This document shows positions 29,411 through 37,235 of a stretch of DNA of 37,235 nt, piece by piece. The notes beneath the pieces are model-generated. The model made no database searches and was not told where the DNA came from. It saw only the letters and a list, made by a program, of their open reading frames with translations. Position 1 is the first letter of the stretch. Each line of letters opens with the position of its first letter. This DNA comes from Branchiostoma floridae (taxonomy: Eukaryota > Chordata > Leptocardii > Amphioxiformes > Branchiostomatidae), in NCBI RefSeq assembly GCF_000003815.2, contig NC_049985.1:17117643-17154877 (forward strand). Reading direction: 5' to 3'. The position numbers and the translations under genes are program-made.

Positions 29411-30394
29411 ATGTAGACAAAACGTTTGTGACCTTTGCATGAATAATGCTATGTGTATTATTGGGTTCTGTCCCATGTGTCATTAAAATGTGAAACGGCT
29501 TAGTTAAGGGCAAAACGGTTTGATGAGAAATTAAAAAAAAATCAAAATTGACATCAATATTTTGTTCAGTTGCCAAAATGTGCAGTACAATTTCTGGACA
29601 TGGCCTTTGTTTGTTTCCCAGGGAAAACACGTAGCGCATGCGCGTCGTGTTAACAGATTGCCGCGGCAACACAATGGTGGTTAGCAAACGTCCAAGGTCA
29701 AAGTTAGGTATGGATCATGTTACTTGGACTTAACTTTGTTATAGCATATTTGAAGGTACATACCAGCGGAAGCGCAAATCAACAAAGGATTAAGACATCG
29801 AACGTTAAGTCGAGAGCCGTAAATAACAACTAAGAGTAAATTTAACAAAATTTATTTCTTGACGTAAGAATTGCGCCACAGAAGTGCAAAAAGTGCAGAC
29901 GTCCCTCACATGTGCATTGAAATGTGCAAAACACCAAAAGTGCAAATCTCGCAACGTGTTATGTTTAAAGCAAGCATCAAGGAAACCCCACAACCAGCCA
30001 TATATAATGTGCAGCAAGCAAGGTTAAAGTGCAAACAAATCAGGCGTCAAGTGCAAAAAAATCCGTAACCAATGCAATGCAAAGCAGGCGTCAAGTGCAA
30101 AAAAAATCCGTAACCAATGCAATGCAAAGCAGGCGCCAAGTGCAAATCCCGCAACCAGCAACACACGGCATGCAGGAGCCTCAACAGAAAACAACCGGCA
30201 CCAGTTTGCCGGGATAGTCCCACTCGTGCGCCGTGCCATGCAGGGCGGGGGGTGCCAACCTCAAGTGCAGAGGGAGACCGTGAAACAAAAGGGAGGTCAG
30301 CAGAGGCACCTTCACCCAGGAAATCGTATGTCGTCCTTACCGGCTTGTCGCTTTACACGCGCAACCTTTCTGTGTCTACTCGTGGGGCCATTAC
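29411..30394. other. Intron with a 44-46 bp repeat (30030-30150)
   Basis: CAGGCGTCAAGTGCAAA recurs at 30041, 30085 and 30131 (last copy CAGGCGCC), with AATCCGTAACCAATGCAATG between. Weaker GTGCAAA words extend back to about 29890. This looks like a young short array with an older fringe. No exon edge is included. Confidence 0.7.
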
Positions 30395-30514
30395 CAATTG
30401 TGCAATTCCCCCCAGACTCGTCGCTGCCATCTCCGCAGTCGTCCTGTCCGTCACACAGCGCCTCCTGGCGGGTGCAGTTCCCGTTCGCGCACGCAAACTC
30501 GTCGGGGCCGCATC
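30395..30514 (-). CDS. Exon: LDL-receptor class A domain
   Basis: 40 codons, phase 1-1, acceptor GTTGTAG and donor GTAATG. The peptide [20 protein letters not shown] then [18 protein letters not shown] carries all six cysteines, the F-x-C-x-x-G-x-C strand and the Ca-binding C-D-G-x-x-D-C-x-D-G-S-D-E motif. It is a fully canonical LDLa repeat, in contrast to the defective one at 8106-8290. Confidence 0.95.
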
Positions 30515-30937
30515 CTACAACACGGAGGAGAGGGGAAAGTCTCAACTCAGCTGTCACTTAATTAAGCATCAGATGTAACAAGAAATGTGTGAGTGATGAT
30601 CAGATCTACAAATATGTGAGCATTGTCACTACTTACAACTTGACCATAGTATTGATAAGCCTTCTGTTACTAGGTATAAATGACCCTAACGTGTGTTAAG
30701 TGTGCATGGAAGACGAGAGTATTAGTCTTTTTTTTTTTTAAATACAACTGACAAATGCCGATATATATGAACCATTATCGATGTTGACAAAAGCGTAAAG
30801 TTCCAGTAAACTGAAATTATATATCTAATCCAGTTACTGCATGAAAATAATTTCAAAAATATTGCATTTACAAATATGTACATATCCGGCCAATTAAGAA
30901 GCATATTTCTAAATAACAAATAAGCTGATTTTCCTAC
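30515..30937. other. Intron, nothing recognised
   Basis: AT-rich, with a T10 tract at 30730. No supported feature. Confidence 0.5.
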
Positions 30938-31090
30938 CTATTGTGGCCTCACAGCTATAGTCTATCCAGAAGCCGCTGTCGGTAACACTTCCATCACTTG
31001 TAAACCTCACGTACAAAACAGACGAGATGCTGATGTAGTCATTCAGGTCGGGCTGTCCGCTGTACTCCAGAGCTGGGGTGTCTAGGGAAT
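30938..31090 (-). CDS. Exon: CUB domain, second half (duplicon 1, shifted donor)
   Basis: 51 codons, phase 1-1, acceptor TTCTAG and donor GTAGGA. Peptide: DSLDTPALEYSGQPDLNDYI, SISSVLYVRFTSDGSVTDSG, FWIDYSCEATIG. Compared with its two paralogues (33496-33633 and 36179-36316) it is 15 nt longer. The paralogous donor position is still GTGAGG here, but splicing there to the LDLa exon would create a TGA codon (T|GA), so I place the donor at GTAGGA. Confidence 0.83.
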
Positions 31091-31289
31091 CTAGAAGGAA
31101 ATGATAATCACAGAGAAATATTATTTTAGCTGACGCTCTTCAGCAAGGTAATTTCTACAAGTTGGCTACGTTAGGATTGAGAATCGACGCCGGGCGAAGA
31201 ACGGTGGTTAGGGAGTGTCCCCCTAAATCTGCATTTAACAGGTCTACTCCTCTATACAAGGACCCCTCTTGTTTTCTCCAGGTAAATAG

Positions 31290-31708
31290 CACCTACCACC
31301 TACCGTCATACACGCTCAGAACATCTACATACCGTCATACACGCTCAAAATGTCCATCTACCGTCATACACGCTCAGGGAGTCCACTTACTGCCATACAC
31401 GCTCAGAATGTCCACTACTTTCATACACGCTCAGAATGTCCACCTAACGTCATACACGCTCAGAATGTCCACTTACCGCCATACACGCTCAGAATGTCCA
31501 TCTACTTTCATACACGCTCAGAATGTCCACCTAACGTCGTACACGCTCAGAATGTCCACCTACCGTCATACACGCTCAAAATGTCAAACTACAGTCATAC
31601 ACGCTCAGAATGTCCACCTAACGTCATACACGCTCAGAATGTCCACCTACCGTCATACACGCTCAGAATGTCCACCTACCGTCAAACACGCTCAGAATGT
31701 CGTAGTCC
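31290..31708 (-). repeat. 29 bp x13 array carrying the donor of CUB exon 31680-31865
   Basis: The unit CGTCATACACGCTCAGAATG plus TCCACCTAC is repeated about 13 times. On minus it reads GTAGGTGGACATTCTGAGCG plus TGTATGACG, the GTAGGT donor followed by a copy of the last 20 or so bases of the CUB exon. Because 29 is not a multiple of three, use of successive donors would cycle the reading frame. Confidence 0.93.
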
Positions 31709-31865
31709 TCCTCCGTCTGGAAGAACCGGAAGGATAACGTGACCGGTCCGCCGCACCCACGGATGACCCAAGCACAGTCCTGGTCGGTTCCGTACTCATC
31801 TGGATATCCGGGGCTTAAAATGACTCCAGTACCGGCAGGGCGTTCTTCCTCCACTGGACACGTAG
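31680..31865 (-). CDS. Exon: CUB domain, first half (duplicon 1)
   Basis: 62 codons, phase 1-1, acceptor TTCCTTAG and donor GTAGGT. Peptide: ATCPVEEERPAGTGVILSPG, YPDEYGTDQDCAWVIRGCGG, PVTLSFRFFQTEEDYDILSV, FDG. The L-S-P-G-Y-P-x-x-Y, C-A-W-V-I and E-x-D-Y-D-x-L-x-V-x-D-G motifs form the N-terminal half of a CUB. It is nearly identical to 34106-34291 (FDG here, YDG there). Confidence 0.92.
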
Positions 31866-32194
31866 CTAAGGAACAGGGTGAGATCATCACTTTTTCACTT
31901 TTAGTTGTTTTCTAATTCAATTTACTCACATAGAAATTGGCAATAGGAATACAAACACATTACTTCAACATGTACCCGTAAAGAGCCCCTATGACGGAAC
32001 CATTTTACATACATTATGTAATAGTGCTCTAGGTACAGAAAGGTCACACCTTCCTCTTTCATAAAGAGTGAATTATTTTCTTCATGCCTCGTATGGGCAG
32101 ATCTGTAAGACATTTGATAACAGATTTCATCTAACCTATACAGATCGGCGGACTTTACCGTTTCGTTCTGAACAGTCCAGTTGGAGGACTTTAC
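31866..32194. other. Intron between CUB and Sushi (duplicon 1)
   Basis: No coding content. It is clearly alignable to 34292-34640 in the second duplicon, showing that the duplication included introns. Confidence 0.7.
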
Positions 32195-32402
32195 AGTTAG
32201 GCGGAGTATACTGTTCAGTACTGACCTGTGCAGTTAGGCCGACCGTACTGTTAATCATACTGACCTGTGCATTTAGGCCGACTGTACTGTTAATCATACT
32301 GACCTGTGCAGTTAGGCGGACTGTATTATTTATCATACTGACCTGTGCAGTTAGGCGGACTGTACTGTTAATCACACTGACCTGTGCAGTTAGGCGGACT
32401 GG
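32195..32402 (-). repeat. 39 bp x4-5 array carrying the donor of Sushi exon 32382-32570
   Basis: CTGACCTGTGCAGTTAGGC or a one-base variant recurs at about 32221, 32260, 32299, 32338 and 32377 (exon), period 39 bp. On minus each unit contains CCTAACTGCACAG|GTCAGT, the exon's last bases and donor. Confidence 0.92.
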
Positions 32403-32570
32403 TGTCCCAGCTGGGTGGAACGCCTGCCTGACACGTGAGGCTGGCCGCTCCTGTCATGGTGAAGCCCGGCTCACATCGGTACAAAACAACGTCCCCGGCA
32501 GCCGTTCCGTTTCCTGTGCGCTCAGCGTTCGCCACGTCAGGCAGAGCCGGGCAGGTGTCGCTTACTACAG
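32382..32570 (-). CDS. Exon: complete Sushi/CCP domain (duplicon 1)
   Basis: 63 codons, phase 1-1, acceptor TCCCCCAG and donor GTCAGT. Peptide: AVVSDTCPALPDVANAERTG, NGTAAGDVVLYRCEPGFTMT, GAASLTCQAGVPPSWDTSPP, NCTG. Four cysteines, Y-R-C-x-P-G-F and the S-W-D-x-x-x-P-x-C end make a complete CCP module, a complement-type protein-binding fold. Confidence 0.94.
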
Positions 32571-32770
32571 CTGGGGGAGGGGGGTAACAACACATCTTAT
32601 ATTTTTAACTTGCCACTTGTACAATAAAGAATTAAACAGTCCGATTGCGTTCACGTTTTCTCGTTTCCAATATTATACCCCGTCATTTCAAGCAAACGCT
32701 ACCTCCATATAGCAAAAAGGTTTAGCTCGTTAATCATAACTGGAGTCTGTCATTAGAATATGGTACTTAC

Positions 32771-32904
32771 CCTGACACACGGGTGCAGGGCTGGACCAGT
32801 CGTACTCTGTAATGTTGCCTGTCTCTCGACAGGTGGCGTTCTTCTCCCCGATCAACTCAAACCCGTCGTTACACGAAAACACCACAACGTCACCAGGGCT
32901 GAAG
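32771..32904 (-). CDS. Exon: Sushi/CCP domain, second part (duplicon 1)
   Basis: 134 nt, phase 2 start and phase 1 end, acceptor TCCCCAG and donor GTAAGT. Peptide: FSPGDVVVFSCNDGFELIGE, KNATCRETGNITEYDWSSPA, PVCQG. F-S-C-N-D-G-F-x-L-x-G, the third cysteine and W-S-S-P-A-P-V-C complete a CCP module whose first part is in exon 33151-33205. Confidence 0.92.
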
Positions 32905-33150
32905 CTGGGGACAAATTAGATTTGCAATTTTTGGGTAAATTACTTGGCTGCACAACTCACCATAATCTTGTTATGACACACTTGTAGTCCAGTTGAAAAT
33001 GAAAATTTGGAACACGTACGCTACATCATGTATTGCTACCTTTTTTTTCTTGCTGTACATTCAAACGAGTGTTTTTTTGTTGTTGTCAGCTAGTTTCTAA
33101 GACCGCAGCACCATAAGTTGAATGGACAGACACGCCTGTATGTAACGCAC

Positions 33151-33205
33151 CTGTCGCCTTCTCTGCTGCCGTTAACCGGGGCTCCGGGGTCGCTGCAGCA
33201 AGACG
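33151..33205 (-). CDS. Exon: Sushi/CCP domain, first part (duplicon 1)
   Basis: 55 nt, phase 1 start and phase 2 end, acceptor ATCCAG and donor GTGCGT. Peptide SCCSDPGAPVNGSREGD: the C-x-D-P-G-x-P-x-N-G start is typical of CCP modules. The phase-2 join to 32771-32904 gives serine. This is the shortest domain-bearing exon in the chain. Confidence 0.88.
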
Positions 33206-33495
33206 CTGGATAGGAAAAGATTAACAAAGGGGCGTCAAACATTCAAATTTATAAAACTGAGTTTTTATTGTAACGGTGAATACGGTGGTGGTGACTGCAA
33301 AGGTGAAAAAGGGGATGTCTTTTTAAGGAGATTGTTGTCTCTCAATTTTGAAAATGTTCAATGAGCTTTTTTCCTGAAACTCATAGGCAAGTTTACATTT
33401 CCTTCTCCATGCCCAAAAGGCCAAAAACACAATATAATGCATAAACTAAAAGGCCACTCATCAACAAACGTCAAGCTGATAGATTTTTGACTCAC

Positions 33496-33633
33496 AGCTA
33501 TAGTCGATCCAGAAGCCGCTGTCGGTAACACTTCCATCACTTGTAAACCTCACGTACAAAACAGACGAGATGCTGATGTAGTCCTTCAGGTCGGGCTGCC
33601 CGCTGTACTCCAGAGCTGGGGTGTCCAGGGAAT
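33496..33633 (-). CDS. Exon: CUB domain, second half (duplicon 2)
   Basis: 46 codons, phase 1-1, acceptor CTCTAG and a strong GTGAGT donor. Peptide DSLDTPALEYSGQPDLKDYI, SISSVLYVRFTSDGSVTDSG, FWIDYS: G-F-W-I-D-Y closes the CUB. It pairs with 34106-34291. The T|CG join to the next Sushi exon codes serine. Confidence 0.92.
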
Positions 33634-33984
33634 CTAGAGAGGTGATAATCACAGAGAAACACTGTTTTACTTTAGCCTCTTTCAAAATCTATTTTCTGAA
33701 ATGGTCTCACTGAGCTCCCCTCGTAAAGATGGAGGTGCGACACCTGCCGAAGCTCTGTGGATTTACATGATGGTACCGGGCATCAGCAAAGTATGTGTCT
33801 CCTTACATATTGAGCTACCGGGCATACTTTGTTACTCATCATACTAAAGCCTTTCTTGTTTTCTCTGACGAAGGGAAATGATATAACAATCAGAAAGGAT
33901 GATCGAAGGAAGATGACGGGACTGAAGTTTTTCACATTCTCCAAGAAAACTATAATCACTCAGATTAGAACATAACATTGGCCA

Positions 33985-34134
33985 CCTACAGTAAAACACG
34001 CCCAGAATGTCCACCTACCGTCATGCACGCTCAGAATGTCCGCCTACCGTCATGCACGCTCAGAATGTCCGCCTACCGTCATGCACGCTCACAATGTCCA
34101 CCTACCGTCATACACGCTCAGAATGTCGTAGTCC
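33985..34134 (-). repeat. 29 bp x4 array carrying the donor of CUB exon 34106-34291
   Basis: Same 29 bp unit as at 31290-31708, but only about four copies (with CATGCACGCTC variants). It is the same position in the paralogous gene segment, so copy number differs between duplicons. Confidence 0.9.
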
Positions 34135-34291
34135 TCCTCCGTCTGGAAGAACCGGAAGGATAACGTGACCGGTCCGCCACACCCACGGATGACCCAAGCA
34201 CAGTCCTGGTCGGTTCCGTACTCATCTGGATATCCGGGGCTTAAAATGACTCCAGTACCGGCAGGGCGTTCTTCCTCCACTGGACACGTAG
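34106..34291 (-). CDS. Exon: CUB domain, first half (duplicon 2)
   Basis: 62 codons, phase 1-1, acceptor TTCCTTAG and donor GTAGGT. The amino-acid sequence is nearly identical to exon 31680-31865; only the end (SVYDG versus SVFDG) differs to my eye. Very low divergence suggests recent duplication or gene conversion. Confidence 0.92.
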
Positions 34292-34644
34292 CTAAGGAAC
34301 AGGAAGAGATAATTACTAGCAATGTAGCCGTAGTCTTTTTTCACTTTTAGTTGCTTTCTAACTCAATTTACTCACATAGAAATTGGCAATAGGAATACAA
34401 ACACATTACTTCAACATGTACCCGTAAAGAGCCCCTATGACGGAACCATTTTACATACATTATGTAACAGTGCCATAGGTACAGAAAGGTCATATCTTCC
34501 GCTTTCGTTAAGAGTGAATTATTTTCTTCATGCCTTGTATGGGCAGATCTGTAAGACGTTTGATAACAAATTATATCTAAACTATACAGATCGGCGGACT
34601 TTACCGTTTTGTTCTGAACAGTCCAGATTGCGGACTTTACAGTA

Positions 34645-35088
34645 CTGACCTGTGCAGTTAGGCGTAGTTTACTTTTCAGTACTGAACTGTGCAGTTAGGC
34701 GGAGTATACTGTTCGGTTCTATCCTGTGCGGTTGGGCGGAGTGTACTGTTCATTACTAAACTGTGCAGTTAGGCGGAGTGTACTGTTAACTGACCTCTGC
34801 AGTTAGGCGGACTGTATTATTTATCATACTGACCTCTGCAGTTAGGCGGACTGTATCATTTATCATACTGACCTGTGCAGTTAGGCGGACTGTACTGTTA
34901 ATCATACTGACCTGTGCAGTTAGACGGACTGTACTGTTTATCATACTAACCTGTGCAGTTAGGCGGACTGTACTGTTAATCATACTAACCTGTGCAGTTA
35001 GGCGGACTGTACTGTTTATCAGACTGACCTGTGCAATTAGGCGGACTGTACTGTTTATCACACTGACCTGTGCAGCTAGGCGGACTGG
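34645..35088 (-). repeat. 39 bp x11 array carrying the donor of Sushi exon 35068-35256
   Basis: Same unit as at 32195-32402 but about eleven copies, with degenerate units on the left. On minus each has CTGCACAG|GTCAGT or a GTTAGT variant. The reading frame stays open from the exon across two extra units (ending SPPNCTG), then a GTTAG variant gives TAG. A later donor would add 13 residues (QCDKQYSPPNCTG) once or twice. Confidence 0.93.
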
Positions 35089-35256
35089 TGTCCCAGCTGG
35101 GTGGAACGCCTGCCTGACACGTGAGGCTGGCCGCTCCTGTCATGGTGAAGCCCGGCTCACATCGGTACAAAACTACGTCCCCGGCAGCCGTTCCGTTTCC
35201 TGTGCGCTCAGCGTTCGCCACGTCAGGCAGAGCCGGGCAGGTATCGCTTACAACAG
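35068..35256 (-). CDS. Exon: complete Sushi/CCP domain (duplicon 2)
   Basis: 63 codons, phase 1-1, acceptor TCCCCCCAG and donor GTCAGT. Nearly identical to exon 32382-32570: same cysteines, Y-R-C-E-P-G-F-T-M-T and S-W-D-T-S-P-P, with SCTG in place of NCTG at the end, which removes a potential N-glycosylation site. Confidence 0.94.
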
Positions 35257-35457
35257 CTGGGGGGAGAGGGGTAACAACACATCTTATATTTTTAACTTGC
35301 CACTTGTACAATGAAGAGTTGAATAGTCAGATTGCGTTCACGTTTCCTCGTTTCCAATATTATACCCCGTCATTTCAAGCAAACGCTACCTCCATATAGC
35401 AAAAAGGTTTGGCTCGTTAATCATAACTGGAGCCTGTCATTAGAAATTCGTACTTAC

Positions 35458-35591
35458 CCTGACACACGGGTGCAGGGCTGGACCAGTCGTACTCTGTAAT
35501 GTTGCCTGCTTCTCGACAGGTGGCGTTGTTCTCCCCGATCAACTCAAACCCGTCGTTACACGAGAACACCACAACGTCACCAGGACTGAAG
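35458..35591 (-). CDS. Exon: Sushi/CCP domain, second part (duplicon 2)
   Basis: 134 nt, phase 2 start and phase 1 end, acceptor TCCCCAG and donor GTAAGT. Paralogue of 32771-32904 with the same motifs (FSPGDVVVFSCNDGFELIGE and WSSPAPVCQG). The few differences are around NNATCREAG. Confidence 0.92.
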
Positions 35592-35831
35592 CTGGGGAGA
35601 ATTTAGATATGCAATTTTAGGGTAAATTACTTGGCTGCACAACTAACCATAATCTTGTTATGCCACAATATGCAGTCCAGTTGAAAATAAAAATTCGGAA
35701 CACGTACGCTACATCATGTATTGCTAACTTTTTATTGCTGTACATTCAAACGAGTGTTTTCTGATTACAGCTAGTTTCTAAGAACGCAGCACCATAAGTT
35801 GCATGGACAGACACGCCCGTATGTAACGCAC

Positions 35832-35886
35832 CTGTCGCCTTCTCTGCTGCCGTTGCCCGGGGCTCCCGGGTCGCTGCAGCAAGACG
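35832..35886 (-). CDS. Exon: Sushi/CCP domain, first part (duplicon 2)
   Basis: 55 nt, phase 1 start and phase 2 end, acceptor ATCCAG and donor GTGCGT. Peptide SCCSDPGAPGNGSREGD, differing from 33151-33205 by G for V before N-G. It joins 35458-35591 through a serine codon. Confidence 0.88.
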
Positions 35887-36178
35887 CTGGATAGGAAAAG
35901 ATTATTAAAGGGGCGTCAAATTTTCAAATTCATAAAACTGAGTTTTTATTGTAACGGTGAATACGGTGGTGGTGACTGCAAAGGTGAAAAAGGGGGATGT
36001 CTTTTTAAGGAGATTGTTGTCTCGCAATTTTGAAAATATTCAATGAGCTTTTTTCCTGAAACTCACAGGCAAGTTTACATTTCCTCCTCCACGCCCAAAA
36101 GGCCAAAAACACAATATAATGCATGAGCTATAAGGCTACTCATCAACAAACGTCAAGCTGATGGATTCTTAGACTCAC

Positions 36179-36316
36179 AGCTGTAGTCTATCCAGAAGCC
36201 GCTGTCGGTAACACTTCCATCACTTGTAAACCTCACGTACAAAACAGACGAAATGCTGATGTAGTCCTTCAGGTCCAGCTGCCCGCTGTACTCCAGAGCT
36301 GGGGTGTCTAGGGAAT
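36179..36316 (-). CDS. Exon: CUB domain, second half (duplicon 3, rest outside window)
   Basis: 46 codons, phase 1-1, acceptor CTCTAG and donor GTGAGT. It is the third copy of the DSLDTPALEYSGQ...FWIDYS exon, with QLDLKDY in place of QPDLKDY. Its first-half partner is expected just right of the window: the 29 bp donor array that accompanies that exon in the other two copies fills the window's right end. Confidence 0.92.
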
Positions 36317-36664
36317 CTAGAGAGAAATGATAATCACAGAGAAACACTGTTTTACTTTTGCCTCAAAATCTATTTTCTGAAATGGTCTCACTGAGCTCCT
36401 CTCGTAAAGATTGAGGTGCGACACCTGCCGAAGCTCTGTGGTTTTAAATGGCGGTCCCGGACATCAGCAATGTATATGTCTCCTTACATATTGAGCTATC
36501 AGGCTTACTTTATTACTCATCATACTAAAACCTTTCTTGTTTTCTTTGACGAAGGGAAATGATATAACAATCAGAAAAGATGGTAGAAGAAAGTTGACGG
36601 GACTTCAGTTTTTCACATTCTCCAAGAAAACTATAATCACTCAGATTAGAACAAAACATTGGCC

Positions 36665-37235
36665 ACGAACAGTAAAACACGCTCAGAATGTCCACCAACA
36701 GCCATAACTCCTCAGAATGTCCACCTACCGTCATACAACTAAGAATGTCCACCAACCGTCATACAACTCAGAATGTCCACCTACCGTCATACAACTCAGA
36801 ATGTCCACCTACTGTCATACACGCTAAGAATGTCCACCTACCGCCATACACGCTCAGAATGTCCACCTACCGCCATACACGCTCACAATGTCCACCTACC
36901 GTCGTACACGCTCAGAATGTCCACCTACCGCCATACACGCTCAAAATGTCCACCTACCGTCGTACACGCTCAGAATGTCCACCTACCGCCATACACGCTC
37001 AAAATGTCCACCTACCGTCGTACACGCTCAGAATGTCCACCTACCGTCATAAACCCTCAGAATGTCCACGTACCGTCATACACGCTCAAAATATCTACCT
37101 ACCGTCTTACACGCTCAGAATGTCCACCTACCGTCATACACGCCCAGAATGTCCACCTACCGTCATACATTTCAGAATATCCACCTACCGTCATACACGC
37201 TCAAAATGTCGACCTACCGTCATACACGCTCAGGA
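36665..37235 (-). repeat. 29 bp array, about 19 units, running off the window edge
   Basis: Same unit as the arrays at 31290 and 33985, here with about 19 copies and a few shortened ones (ATACAACTCAGAATG, ATACATTTCAGAATA). By analogy the missing CUB first-half exon should start immediately beyond 37235. Confidence 0.93.

Larger units (their letters stand above)
206..36316 (-). other. Interior of one giant exon-shuffled modular gene (41 exons, both ends outside window)
   Basis: All credible exons lie on the minus strand and form a continuous chain. Their summed length is 8634 nt (2878 codons), and every junction joins without a stop when taken in order from 36316 down to 206. Nearly all exon ends are phase 1; the exceptions (phase 2 in LamG, SUEL, PAN-like and Sushi; phase 0 in ILEI) are paired inside two-exon domains. 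About 27 extracellular domains are encoded, many of them cysteine-rich binding modules, which implies a secreted or surface protein. No initiation exon, signal peptide, transmembrane segment, poly(A) site or promoter was seen. A single gene is inferred; two neighbouring genes of the same style cannot be excluded without transcripts. The family as a whole is not one I can name. Confidence 0.7.

Noticed and set aside
31162-31742. Plus-strand frames of 191 and 130 codons rich in HTRSECPP-like repeats
   Set aside because: These are translations of the 29 bp donor array on the wrong strand.

Overview
This is animal genomic DNA: GC-rich coding exons lie in AT-rich introns full of minisatellites, and every convincing gene piece is a short exon on the minus strand with normal splice signals. 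The domain set (F5/8C-fucolectin, CUB, Sushi, LamG, SUEL lectin, WSC, Mucin2-WxxW, trefoil, LDLa, PAN, C-type lectin and an ILEI/GG domain) and the exon-shuffled layout fit a cephalochordate (amphioxus) best. That taxonomic call is inference; no organism-specific marker is present.

I read the window as the interior of one very large gene running from the right edge (N-terminal side) to the left edge (C-terminal side). 41 exons between 36316 and 206 total 8634 nt, exactly 2878 codons. Nearly all exons begin and end in phase 1; the few internal phase 0 or phase 2 junctions fall inside two-exon domains and pair correctly. All 40 junctions can be joined in this order without a stop. No start exon, promoter, signal peptide, membrane segment or terminal exon is visible, so both ends lie outside. 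One gene is the simplest reading, but phase-1 exons would also fit two or more adjacent genes.

Domain order, N to C: CUB (second half), Sushi, Sushi, CUB, Sushi, Sushi, CUB (36316-30938; a tandem CUB-Sushi-Sushi duplication); LDLa (30514); trefoil (29238); WSC (27991 and 22125, split by a 5.7 kb satellite-filled intron); WxxW (20447); LamG (19695 and 18813); a 10-codon linker exon (17120); C-type lectin (16501); three discoidin-type domains (15414, 13637, 12966); an ILEI/GG domain (12095 and 10225-9164) with a PAN exon (10855) lodged inside it; a PAN-like plus LDLa-like module (8937, 8290); SUEL lectin (7454, 6981); LamG (6232, 5751); F5/8C (5147, 4176); CUB (2723); F5/8C (2149, 1711); CUB (1289); start of another F5/8C (394). 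Together these suggest an extracellular, multivalent glycan- and protein-binding molecule.

The most striking feature is a class of repeat. At least nine exons have tandem arrays whose unit contains that exon's own splice site plus a short piece of the exon's edge. Some amplify the donor (37, 36/52, 40, 39 and 29 bp units), others the acceptor (70, about 100, about 71 bp and irregular units). One exon, WSC 21970-22125, has a donor array on one side and an acceptor array on the other. Two donor arrays have units divisible by three and stay open for some copies, so choice of donor would add 12- or 13-residue repeats. Other content includes a TTAA-flanked inverted-repeat element, two intronic satellites (115 and about 142 bp), a foldback and a cluster of TGACGTCA palindromes. 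I found no convincing plus-strand gene, tRNA or rRNA.
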